DNA of 64,000 bases, taken from positions 45,001 to 109,000 of the forward strand of contig CALZFC010000253.1 in NCBI GenBank assembly GCA_945643635.1. Direction: 5' to 3'. The notes beneath the pieces are model-generated. The model searched no databases. It had not been told where the DNA came from and saw only the letters and a program-made list of their open reading frames with translations. Position 1 is the first letter of the stretch. Every line of letters begins with the position of its first letter. Of this stretch, positions 1 through 10,147 are shown piece by piece. A program made the translations under genes and the position numbers. The DNA is from Allodiplogaster sudhausi (Eukaryota; Nematoda; Chromadorea; Rhabditida; Diplogasteridae).

Positions 1-3000
1 ACGGAATCTCTCTCTCGTCGCTTCGATCCGCCTCGATCTCTTCTAATGGATGGCGAAAGCGTCACGACCGAGTGTGTCGAGAGTCGATTGATGTGCCGGT
101 TAGAAGACATTTCTCATTATACATAGTACCTACCGCCTAATTTGAAAGGGAGATTTCTTGCCATTTCAGGGACGGAATCCTCGAAGGTTCCTTGGATTGT
201 CCGACCACGACTACTTTGACGAAGAATAGTTCAATTGAAACACTTCTATCAACACGAAAAAGTGGGCAATCCTTGCTGTATTCAATTAGCCTTCTAAATT
301 ACGCAGATTTTTTTAAGTGACTAAATTACTAAGATTTTTTTAAAGTGAAGTGAATGTTTTCCAATGTCACTTTTAGAAAGTGAGATAAGCACGTCGACCA
401 TTATTCCGTATACATTTACAACAAGAACATCCGCGAAGAGTACAGAGCAAGAGAGGAGCTCAACGAGGACAACGAGAAAGGCAACGACTTATCCGCCCAC
501 TCCATCACTTCTTACAATAGCCACGCCTACTTTTCCATCAACTCCTTCAATTGCCCCGCCCGCATCGCGGTCATCCCCTTGGACTACCGCACCGACATCT
601 TATCCGCCAACCACTCCTGCGACCTCACCGAAACAGGCAAGACACGGGTATGTCTCAGTGGTGGTTCTGGCGGCTGTCAAGAACGACACGGAAACCGAAT
701 CATCAAGCACGAATAGGACGAGCCGTAAGTTAGACTTTTCTTTTATAAATAAGAAAATATCTTATTTAAAGAAAGAAAAATTTGTGTGCTATTTTTAAAG
801 GGTATAAATACTTAGTGATGGCTTCGCTAAGTCGACGTAGCTGGCGTGCGACTGACGCGGCTGCCGGACGCATCCGCCCGTCGCTTGGGCAGCGGCCGTG
901 CAAGGTTATCATCGAGAATGATAACGGAGAGATCATGGCTCTCCTATGATGCATAACTAACCAATGATCCATTCAGTCGCCGCCGCCGCTCGGAAGAAGA
1001 GAGCGCGTCGTGAACATGGACAACTACCAGACAGGCGCTCACATTGCCTTCCCCGACGGAACTGTTCTTGAGGTCATTCACTTTTATTTCTCTTATTTTT
1101 GCGGGAATTTCAAATATAAAAAATGAAGGTCGGCTGCGCGGCGTCAACACGCGACGCGTCGCGTGCGGAGCATCGTTGCGAGAACGGCGTCTGGCGCTCC
1201 GAAGGCTCTGCCAATTGTGGCAACGGTCCGCCTGCCTTTAAAAATATATCTAGCAACAAAACTATTTCCATATTAGTAGAATAATCTTCTTAAGTCTACC
1301 AGCATTATATTTTCCTTTTTTAGGTTATTATACACTATAAGATGATAAATATGTATATTAAACTTCAGGTGGTGCACCTTGCTCATTCATAAAGGATGCA
1401 CAAGAAAATGTCAGCAATTTTTACTTTACCTTCACTGAAACAAAAAGTGATAAAATGATGAGCATGACAAAGTAAAAGTTGAAGGTGATTGCTTTCGATG
1501 CGGGAAGGCAGCAGATTCTACGCTTCAATCAAATGTTCGCAGGTGCTTTTCAGTGCAATTCATTGCATTTGACAGTGCATGAATGGCCGTTCTTTGTTTC
1601 GCCCCAAGCAACGAGAGCTGTCAGAGATGAATATAAAAGAGAAAATATTGCATGCTTCAACCATGGAAATAATGCTCACGAATTCAAGCGGAAAAGTAAT
1701 CTAAAGAAATGCAATAATGGACTGCTTAGTTTGCATTGAAAGTTTGAAATGCAGCTTCTCAGACGGCGCGCGTCTTCTCTTCCGCTGCGCCGACATCGGC
1801 GCCGAGCGTCTAAAGGGCCGAGCCGAGGCGCACTGTGTCGATGGAGTTTGGAGTGCGCCACCGCCACGATGCACACCGCTCTTTCCATTCGAAGCGACTA
1901 GTACGATCACTTTATTCTTGTCTTTTCTGAACTTTCTCGCACTCTATTCCTGAACATTCCTATTCAACTCTTATTAATTCTTTTTAAAGATACAAATCAA
2001 ACGATGTTCTTGGTGATAGTGTGATGTTTGTTATTTTCCTCTTGCAGGAGAGGCACCTCCTATCTTATTTGAAGTCCTCAATGGCGCCCACTCAATTTCG
2101 CCCCGAGGTTAAATTTATTTTGTATTTTGCTTTTGTAGAAAAACTCTCATGGAAATGCAAAAAAGAAAACAAATTATTCTTTTTAATAGGAGAGATCGTC
2201 GTAGACCGATCGACTACAGTAATCTTGTCGTGCTTACTGCCGAGACTAGTCGGCCAACCAAAATGGGCATGTTTTATAATTCTATGATATTTATGTATAT
2301 ATGTACATACGAAATACATTCATTATTTTTTGCGTTTTTTTTTTGCTGTAATCCAAGTTAGAGGTCATGAGTCTTAATTTTTTCAGCGAAATATTCATAG
2401 GTGATTTTCTTCCGTGTTGTTCCAATATTTGGCAAGCTGTTCAAGTTGTTATGTACTTGATACATAACAACTTCAACAGCCTGTCAAATATTGGAACAAC
2501 GCTTGTGATGAGTAGAATCTGAGTAAACAAAGCTGCAGCAATTATTTATCAACCGACAATACAGATTAAATGGAGTCGTATTCATATGTAGGAGGTGACG
2601 TCAACCTATCGAAGCTACCCTATTGCTTGGACGATTCTGGACGCTTTTGATCGCCAAGGGGTTGACGCCTACCAGGTCCTTTTTTCTTCTATATTTTCTC
2701 ATAATTTTACTCAATGCCACCTTTGCTTTTTATCTTGATCGCATGAAAGATAAGAATCGTCTGAACAGCTGACGGTAGCCGTCGCGCAGCCCGAGGACAG
2801 CGGCCTCTTCCATTGTGTATCGGTGGATGGCAAGCGGCACAGCGTTCGACTGCGAGTAATCGGTGCGCTTTTAAGAAACAATATTAATGCAATCTGTATC
2901 GTTTTTCATGCTAGAAGTGTTTTGCAAGTCGAAAATACACAGAGTTTTAAGGCGTGCACTGCCCTCCGCTCTTCAACTCCTCGTTGGTTTCTGTCCATCC

Positions 3001-4196
3001 GTCTTCTCCAGTCGCTTCCTCTGCCTTCTTCGCGGGCGCACTCGTCCAGTTCTCCTGTCCGCGTGGTCATAGCATACGAGGTCTCAGTTTTAATGCTCGA
3101 AATGAATATATATTTAATATTTTTCTTTATTTTAATTCATATAAAAAGCATTGATCCGAAAATCTCCTTTATCCAGGAACATCCTCCGCAATGTGCACTG
3201 AAAGTGGAGAATGGAGTCGCGCGCCGCCAACTTGCTTACGTCGATTTTTTTTTCATTCAGCAATAAATTATACTATTTAAAGCACCATCATTATATATAA
3301 ATATATTCCAATTAAATTAATATTGTAGTCCCCAACGATATCTTATTTGAAATAATACCCTTCTTTTGTAGAAAAATAAATAAGCTGTTGTTTTAAGCGA
3401 CGTCATGCCCTGCGTTGTCATTCGACTCTCGACTCTTCTCGTCGGTGGTTGTCTCTTCGTATCTCTTTGGCGGCATCGCCTCCTTCTCTTGCCGCTCCGG
3501 CGTCGTCCTTGCTCCGGAATCCGCTTCGGTTCACTGCACGGCCGATGGAGTCTGGAGTGGCCGCGCGCCCGACTGCTCTGGTGGGCCGTAGCCTGTTTTT
3601 TAAAATAACTCTTTTCTATCTTCTTTATAAGATATTAGGTAGCAATTACAACAACTACAGTTTTTTGCAACTAATGGCAGTAGTTGTAATTTTCTTTTTC
3701 TTTGATGAGCAGATGTCGAAGAGATTGGGGTTGTTTCTTTTAATAAATCGAAAATACATTTTTTTTCCTTGTCGTTAAACAGAGCGTCGTTGTGGCGAGC
3801 CTCCGATGCCTGCCAATGGCTATATCCTCGGAGAGGCTGCGGCCGCCTATCGAGTGGGCACGAAAGTTCACTTTGGATGTCTTGACAGGTTAGACATCAT
3901 TGATTTTGTGATATTTTCTTCTTATTGTTAGATAAAATGAACGACTTATTGTAAATTATTAAAAGTACATCAATAGGTTGTCATACATAAATACGTACAT
4001 ATTTATGTATATATGTAAGTATGTATGACAACCTATTGATTTACAAAATGGTACAAGATGAGGCTTCGTCCGTTTCCTCTTGAAATGCTTGACTATCTGA
4101 AGGCACACGATGCACGGCATTGACCACGTGGAGTGCGGCGCGGACGGCCGCTGGAGCGACATGACGGCGGTCTGCGTCGTCGTGCAGCGGACGTAG
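1..4196 (+). CDS. Secreted-type sushi/immunoglobulin protein (Hikaru genki-like), 5'-partial
   Basis: Multi-exon gene running off the left edge and ending at TAG 4194-4196. Best-supported exons: <1-98, 170-about 228, 390-about 723, 816-904, 977-1072, 1129-about 1225, 1763-1900, 2048-2107, 2190-about 2268, 2592-2675, 2769-2862, 2952-3080, 3177-about 3238, 3398-3580, 3783-3888, 4103-4196. Exons 816-1225 make one full four-cysteine sushi (CCP) module beginning CKSPPPLGRR; 1763-1900 ends another (HCVDGVWSAPPPRC). Exons 2048-2862 form one Ig domain: VILSC, PKW, then QPEDSGLFHC. Three more sushi modules follow (CPPLFNSS, CPALSFDS and CGEPPMPANG starts). Mixed Ig and CCP modules resemble the synaptic-cleft Hikaru genki/HIG-1 family, which is inference. 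The start of the protein is outside the window or unresolved. The reading frame shifts at 646-648 (see findings), and exons between 1369 and 1740 are uncertain. Confidence 0.72.
2416..2500. repeat. Long near-perfect hairpin in an intron
   Basis: Inverted repeat with 40-nt arms (2416-2455 and 2461-2500), three mismatches and a 5-nt loop, lying in the intron between the two halves of the Ig domain of the sushi/Ig gene. A transcript would fold into a miRNA-precursor-sized hairpin on either strand. It could equally be a small MITE remnant. Confidence 0.8.
3969..4040. repeat. Inverted repeat with 21-bp arms
   Basis: Perfect arms 3969-3989 and 4020-4040 (atcaataggttgtcatacat and its complement) flank a 30-nt AT-rich loop of TATG/TACA repeats. 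It sits in the last intron of the sushi/Ig gene and is probably a decayed MITE or palindromic microsatellite. Confidence 0.8.
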
Positions 4197-5225
4197 CCAA
4201 GGGCACGACGGACATGCTAGAATTACACTTTGAAAGCAATTCCAAATTGGGGCTATTGTTGTCTTTTTTTGAACGATTGAGGACAAGGGAATTTCCACAA
4301 ACTTGCAAATGTGACAAGAACAACAAATATTTATTTTGTGATAGAATGTGTGCAATTTCGCCTTATGAATTAATTTTTTTTACCTTCGAACTTTGTGCTA
4401 GATTTATAGGCGGTAATTTGCAAGAGTTTTCTTTCACCTAAAAATTCCAACATGGTTTATCTCTCAATGCAGTTGCCAACTTCATTTATTTTATTTGTTG
4501 CGAAGTTAGAGGGTAAAGATGAAATATGTTTTGAGTACATGGATCACAGAATCATGGGAGCACCCTCCAGTTTGTGAGTTCAACAGCGCCGGCGGTTCTG
4601 TTTTCTCTATCTTTTCTAGATTTACTAATTCTGAAATGTATACTAGATTGTTATCACTACTTTGCAGCAATAATATTTCTCTTTTCTTCAAAAAATTAAC
4701 ATTTATGACTCCTCCTACTTCGCACTTCTCATTCTACTTCGCAGCACAATTTCTTCCACTGTTATCGTCGAAGCTTCTCGAATACCGAAACTCTTTTCTT
4801 CCTCATTAGTGCAGCTTTTAACCTTGCATGTCTTCTCTATCTTTCTCGCTTTCTCCGCTCTCTTTTTTCGTCTATCTCGCTTCCCTCACTCTTCTCCTGT
4901 CTCTCTGTTCTCCTAAGCGCCTGGGGGCTGGTTTGCGCGTTCTTCTCACGTTCTCTCTCTCACTCTCTCGCTCTCATATTTTACCCTTGCCATTTTCCTC
5001 TGATTAGCTTCGAGCACTTTCCCCTTCAGGGCACACTCTTTCCGTTCTGCCTGACCTGCTCACTCCTGCGCTCATGTTCACTTTCACTTGTTCGCCTCCC
5101 CTCTCTCAAACTCTCTACTTGACTGTCACGACTTTCTGTTTTTGCTGGTTCACTCTCTTCTCTTTACGCTGTCTATAGCCGTTTTCACTCTGTCGCCCAA
5201 TGATCTGGCAACTCTCTTTAAACCG

Positions 5226-5279
<54 letters not shown>

Positions 5280-5325
5280 CATTCAGCTTTTGCAAGTTCG
5301 CGTGGTCCAGAATGTTCCCTCTTAC
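4197..5325. other. Intergenic region, collagen copy 1 5' flank
   Basis: No convincing exon seen. From about 4730 the sequence matches the flank of collagen copy 2 at about 14985, for example the block near 4912 beginning cctaagcgcct and its counterpart near 15246, so the duplication includes at least 600 bp upstream of the gene. The rest is pyrimidine-rich. Confidence 0.6.
5229..5279 (+). repeat. (GA)n microsatellite
   Basis: About 50 bp of nearly uninterrupted GA just upstream of the collagen copy 1 TATA box; copy 2 has only a short GA stretch at the same place (15525-15545). Confidence 0.9.
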
Positions 5326-5333
5326 TATATAAG
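5326..5333 (+). promoter_or_regulatory. TATA box of collagen copy 1
   Basis: TATATAAG about 64 bp upstream of the ATG at 5397, conserved in position and context in the duplicate copy (15593-15600). Confidence 0.65.
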
Positions 5334-5396
5334 CCCACTCTGGCATAGCCCAGTCATGGTGCCTTCTGCCTACGTCCGCTCATTGTCAGACCAGCG

Positions 5397-6679
5397 ATGG
5401 ATCTCGAGCAGCGCATCAAAGCGTACCGCTTCGTCGCGTACTCGGCGGTGGCCTTCTCCGTGGTCGCCGTCCTCTCGGTGTGCGTGACCCTCCCGATGGT
5501 CTACAACTACGTCCACCACGTCACGCGCACCATGAACAACGAAATCGCCTTCTGCAAGGTTCGCAAGACATTTCCATCCACAAGCGATTATTTTAATACT
5601 TACATAGAAACATGAAATGTTATATTATTATTCTTGAAGGGATCCGCCAAGGACATTTGGTCCGAGGTCAACCACCTGAAGGACCTGCCGAACGGCAACC
5701 GAACAGCCCGTCAGTCTGGCTACGGAGACGCCCCCGTCTTCGGAGGCACTGCTTCGTCTGGAGGCTGCGATGCTTGCTGCCTGCCCGGCCCCCCTGGCCC
5801 GCCTGGTACTCCTGGCAAGCCTGGACGTCCAGGAAAGCCCGGCGCTCCAGGACTTCCTGGAAATCCTGGTCGCCCGCCCCAGCAGCCTTGTGAGCCGATC
5901 ACTCCTCCTCCTTGCAAGCCTTGCCCTCAGGGACCACCCGGCCCACCTGGACCTCCCGGTCCTCCCGGAGATGCTGGAGCTCCCGGACAGCCAGGACTGC
6001 CTGGCAAAGATGCGCTCCCAGGCCTGCCCGGACCCAAAGGACCGCCTGGCCCGCCCGGAAACCCTGGTGCTCCTGGAGCTCCCGGAGAACCGGGCACCCC
6101 CGCTCAGAGTGAGCCAATCATCCCTGGAGAGCCTGGACCTCCTGGTCCTCCCGGACCTCAGGGACCTCCCGGCCAGCCCGGCCAACCCGGACAGGATGGA
6201 GCACCCGGCCAGCCTGGACCCAAGGGACCTCCCGGTCTCGACGACCTTCTCCGGCTTCCTCCTCGACCCGGACTCTGATGGCTGGCCGCAGCAGTGCGTC
6301 TGGACGGGTACATTTTGGATCTCAAATTGTAAAATATGAATCTCAAATGGCTAAGTTCTTTATATGCTTGAATTCTCAGGCAGTGAGATGATGGGCGTCT
6401 GCTCTCCGGCCCCGCAGTCAAACTCCTCTCCCACCTTCCACTTTCTGCTTCCGATCGACTAGGCGCGCCGTCTCGTGGCCAGCATTTATTTGTTCTTTCA
6501 TTCAAAGAAATGCAAGCATTTAAAGAAGAAAAATTGCGTGGAAAATAATTTACCGACGGCAACCCCGGTGCCCCTGGTGAAGCAGGACCTCCCGGCAGCG
6601 CCGGCGAGCGCGGAATCTGTCCGAAGTACTATACGCCCTCGACGGCGGAGTCTTCTTCGAGGATGGCACTCGCCGCTGA
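5397..6679 (+). pseudogene. Nematode cuticle collagen, copy 1, interrupted by a 311-bp patch
   Basis: Exon 1 is 5397-5558 (MDLEQRIKAYRF start, then a hydrophobic FVAYSAVAFSVVAVLSV segment typical of the nematode collagen N-terminal domain); donor GT at 5559, acceptor AG at 5638-5639. Exon 2 from 5640 encodes [14 protein letters not shown], a GGCDACC cysteine knot and interrupted Gly-X-Y repeats with a [17 protein letters not shown] interruption. Cuticle collagens are secreted and crosslinked in the exoskeleton. At 6242 the Gly-X-Y frame runs into a foreign 311-bp block and stops at 6276-6278, removing the C-terminal cysteine domain. Collagen sequence resumes at 6553, but a 2-bp excess near 6631 relative to copy 2 shifts the frame of the final GICPKY region (homologous stop at 6677-6679). 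It may still make a truncated chain; expression is unknown. Confidence 0.85.
6242..6552 (+). repeat. 311-bp segment copied from 8355-8665
   Basis: Essentially identical to 8355-8665, including two exon parts and the intron between them. The one difference I noticed is TAG here against TGG there (near 6462/8575), so the collagen-embedded copy has lost a Trp codon. The intact reading frame at 8.3 kb marks that locus as the source. Confidence 0.93.
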
Positions 6680-6799
6680 GAAGATTAATTCTTTCGCCAA
6701 CCAAATGGAAGACATCTTCTTTTTATGGCGAACTGTGTCTATTTCTCTCTGTATAAATCTGACTTTCATTCAAAAAAGTGACATCGCAAACAAATGATC

Positions 6800-6805
6800 A
6801 ATAAA
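6800..6805 (+). terminator. Candidate polyadenylation signal of collagen copy 1
   Basis: AATAAA about 120 bp downstream of the homologous collagen stop codon position (6677-6679). Confidence 0.4.
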
Positions 6806-7052
6806 TTGTACCGAAGCTACATGATTAAATATCTTTTATTAGCCATTATTGAAAGAGGAAAAGCATTAATTGAAAGTCAGGAATGGCAAAGTTATAAATT
6901 TGTACCTCAACACGGTGCATTAAGATTTCCGAGCGCAACGGCATCCGGAGTACCTTCGTTTGCATGACCTTCTCCAATCTGAATTGTAAAGCAACTATTA
7001 AGATATGCATAGACCATCTTATTAGTAATTAATTAATTAGTCTAGCAACTGC

Positions 7053-7695
7053 TTAATAATCCCAAGGACTCAAATGGCCGAAAACCTTCTCCCGCAGCTC
7101 GCGGTCGATGGCCTCGTCATAAAGGCGATTGATTCTCTCACAATTGAGTCTGGTCTGTAGATTATCAATCAATCATGGATACCAGTGTCATCAGAAAAGG
7201 TTCTTTTTTATTATGCGAATTTATGCAAATTAGAAAAAAATTGCTAGAAGATCAATTTGATATGTTCCTGCGAATCGTGATATCAACCTGACATACGATG
7301 TAATTGTGGACTTTAGAAGTATAATGCACTTATGAACATATATTCATGTAACTAGTAAATATTCGGGTACCATTAAGAATATTATCAGCACATTAATGGA
7401 TCATTCAGCTTCTTCCGAGACTGTCTAACGATAAGATTACTTGAATTTGGACTACACACAGGATACTATCAAGTTTATTGATAGGCTGATAAAGTACATT
7501 TAATGCTTTGCAAATCCCTTTTGGTGACAACTGAATGGGATTGGAATAATTCTACCATCACTCTTGGCCAGAGAAAGCGTCGCGAGTGGTTGCTTGTTCC
7601 CTAAAGCAGACGTAGGCATGCTTCTCCTGGTGTTCTTCTGTCTTCTCACTCTCCAGCCAGGCCACCTGGTCACATTTCTTCGCAGTCCAGACCGT
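7053..7695 (-). CDS. Unidentified small gene, 3' exons
   Basis: Two minus-strand exons with strongly G/C-biased third codon positions. Exon 7612-7695 (28 codons, star motifs CDQVAWLESEK and EEHQEKHAY) ends at a GTCTGC donor; exon 7154-7053 follows a CTACAG acceptor, stays in phase, contains LNCERINRLYDEAID and ends FGHLSPWDY before TAA at 7053-7055. The protein is charged with two cysteines in the seen part. I do not recognise the family; a mitochondrial or cytosolic small subunit would fit, but that is a guess. Upstream exons are not identified. A minus-strand open stretch over 7771-7865 is possible but overlaps a better plus-strand exon. It sits head-to-head with, or inside an intron of, the plus-strand gene beginning near 7771. 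Confidence 0.45.
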
Positions 7696-7770
7696 CTATA
7701 TGTTTTAATCTATAATATTATTTTATTAGCGCTCAAAAAAGATGATTTATAAACAAAACAAAAAAATACA

Positions 7771-9643
7771 GGCAAACTTCTCCTCGATGGCTCAGACAAA
7801 CGGGCGTCGTTTCCACTGCGACATCAATGTATTTTGCGGGAACGATGAGCCGACGTCTGTTAACTGAATTATTTCTTGAAATCTTTCATCCCCACTCTTT
7901 TGCATGCTTCTTGCCTTCCTTCCTGCACCTCTCCCTCTCTTTTTTCTCCTTCTGGATCTCTCACCATCAGCGATAGTTGTCGTAGAAAATAAAAACACAG
8001 CTCTGAAACAAGAAAATGTATGTTTATAATGCGGCTTGTGAAAAAATATGGAAATCTTTTTTTCAGGCATGAGTGGTTGCACTACCGAGAAATCTCACAG
8101 AAACTCTTCGAGATCGTTAATGAGATTGAATCTGGCGGACTCTTCATCGGAAGGTGTCAAAAGGCCCTTTTCTGAACTTTTGTCTCATAGAAAGAGACAA
8201 GTAAAACTAACCCTTGATGCCATCTTCTTGTCCTCAAAGTTGCATCTTAACCCTACGAGTTAAAGTCAGCCCTCTCCTTACTATACACGTGAAACCCTCA
8301 GCAACTCGACAGCGATGGAGTTGCTCGGCCATCGCGCCTTCCTCTGCAACGAACCGACCTTCTCCGGCTTCCTCCTCGACCCGGACTCTGATGGCTGGCC
8401 GCAGCAGTGCGTCTGGACGGGTACATTTTGGATCTCAAATTGTAAAATATGAATCTCAAATGGCTAAGTTCTTTATATGCTTGAATTCTCAGGCAGTGAG
8501 ATGATGGGCGTCTGCTCTCCGGCCCCGCAGTCAAACTCCTCTCCCACCTTCCACTTTCTGCTTCCGATCGACTGGGCGCGCCGTCTCGTGGCCAGCATTT
8601 ATTTGTTCTTTCATTCAAAGAAATGCAAGCATTTAAAGAAGAAAAATTGCGTGGAAAATAATTTAGTATCTATGTACTTATTTGTTCTCCGTTCAGAATT
8701 ATCGCCGAGCGATAGGATGCAGCATGGAGGAGATTGAAGCGGCGAAGAGGGAAAGGACATTTGTTGTCATCTAATCTTATCGCTCCATATCGCATTAGAT
8801 TAATAGTGAAATGTCTTGTGCTAGACCGTCCCCTTCCTCTTCCAGACGAGTGAGCTGTACATCTGCAATTCGCAGTGCGTGCAAGGAGGCATTCCTTACC
8901 TCGTCTCGGTCGGCATGGTCTTCTCCTTCGCGGCCGCCTTCAGCATCGTCTGTCTTTCTCCCAATTAACAGTCGTGGCAATAAAAGTAATTCATATCCGC
9001 CTTTCAATCAATTCAATTTGTTTATGGCGTTGAATGTTTTTTTTGAAGCAAACAGTATTGGATTGTTTGTATGTAGTACCAACTGGGCTTAAGCTATTGG
9101 AAGCAAGGAAGAAAACAAGAAAACAAAACGCAACAAAAGAAAGGAAATATGCTAAGATGTAGCCTTTGCGTCATCAATCGAAACCTTGCCACTAAAATCA
9201 TGGAATTTTTGGCCAGCTGGCGGTGAGGGTTACGATGTTAAGGTTCAATTTAACTTAAATATGATATTAGCGACAAAGCATTTTGTAATTCGTTATCATG
9301 CACTTCACTCCGGCTTCGGACAATCACACGAAAATGTTCACTGAAACGAGCAATTGTTAGTCGAAATGTAACACGGTCGTAAATAAAATAATACAACAGG
9401 AGATTCTCAGTTCAGATTTTTCATTCTGCAGGTTAAGCGCCAAGAAACAACCCGAGTCCGTGTACGTCTCCGAGGGTGAGTGGTTCATCTTCATCTGGAG
9501 CAACAACGCGGACAAAGATATCGCCTTCACGAATCGTCCGTAATCTGATAAGAAGATTGAATATTTTACAGCTCATTCTATATTTCATATCTAATTTCCT
9601 TTCAGTGAACACCAAGGCCAGTATGGACGATGACCATCATTGA
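7771..9643 (+). CDS. Unidentified Cys-containing membrane protein
   Basis: Likely exons: 7771-about 7854 (RRFHCDINVFCGNDEPTS), about 8067-8155 (HEWLHYREISQKLFEIV), about 8315-8421 ([17 protein letters not shown]), about 8491-8595 (GVCSPAPQSNSSP and IDWARRLVAS), 8846-about 8947 (YICNSQCVQGG then hydrophobic IPYLVSVGMVFSFAAAFSI), about 9430-9474 (SAKKQPESVYVSE) and 9607-9643 (KASMDDDHH, stop TGA). This reads as a cysteine-bearing outer part, one membrane helix and a short charged cytoplasmic tail. A possible earlier exon lies at about 6930-6985. The phase between the membrane exon and the tail exon does not close cleanly. No family recognised. Part of this gene (8355-8665) is the source of the patch in collagen copy 1. 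Confidence 0.5.
8355..8665 (+). repeat. Source copy of the 311-bp duplicated segment
   Basis: Matches 6242-6552. It starts inside one exon, crosses an intron and the next exon and ends in the following intron, so the copying was at DNA level, not through spliced RNA. Confidence 0.93.
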
Positions 9644-10147
9644 ACTGTTTCTTTTCTTTATTACACATAAAAACCAACCGCAGGCACATGTATGTATGTA
9701 CATACATATATTAACGAAGAAAGTCCCTGCAACAAAGACGATAATGGCCTGCGAGGTGGCTACGATAGTTCTGAAGAATTGAGCTAAGGTAAGCTACATA
9801 CGTACTACATGTATTTCTCGAGGCAAGATTGAGGGAAATAGAGCGAATTCTCAAATTGTTCCTCATTTTACTCCAAACTACGATTCCGCATTATTTCAAA
9901 ATTGTGACTTCGATGCGGTAACAAGGCCACCCTTTGCGAGCATTCTTTTTTTTGCGCTTCGTGTTGATCTCCAAACTTTTTTCCACAGAAACTTGGATTG
10001 AAAGAAAATATCGATTGGAATGTTGACTGAAACAACGATAACAAGCTCGCTTTATGCAAGGAAGAAAAAGACGTGCGGGGGGTGATCGCTCTCTGGATTC
10101 TCTCTCCTCCACTCCTTTGGCTCTCTGGAGTCTCTCTCCAATTCTCC
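9644..10147. other. Intergenic region
   Basis: No convincing exon on either strand; contains a short TATG/TACA microsatellite near 9690-9715. Confidence 0.5.

Noticed and set aside
5150..5487. Arg/Glu- and Leu/Ser-repeat open frames over the GA tract
   Set aside because: Produced by the microsatellite itself; the same pattern appears at every GA/CT tract of the window on both strands.
5628..6339. Long minus-strand and off-frame ORFs across the collagen Gly-X-Y region
   Set aside because: G/C-rich Gly-Pro codons leave the other five frames open; only the Gly-X-Y frame has protein sense.
6242..6552. The 311-bp patch as a spliceable intron of collagen copy 1
   Set aside because: A GT exists near its left edge but no good acceptor lies at the right edge, and its identity to 8355-8665 explains it as a copied segment.
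7053..7695. Complex I subunit NDUFB10-like protein
   Set aside because: Only a loose charged/cysteine pattern is shared; I could not align it convincingly.
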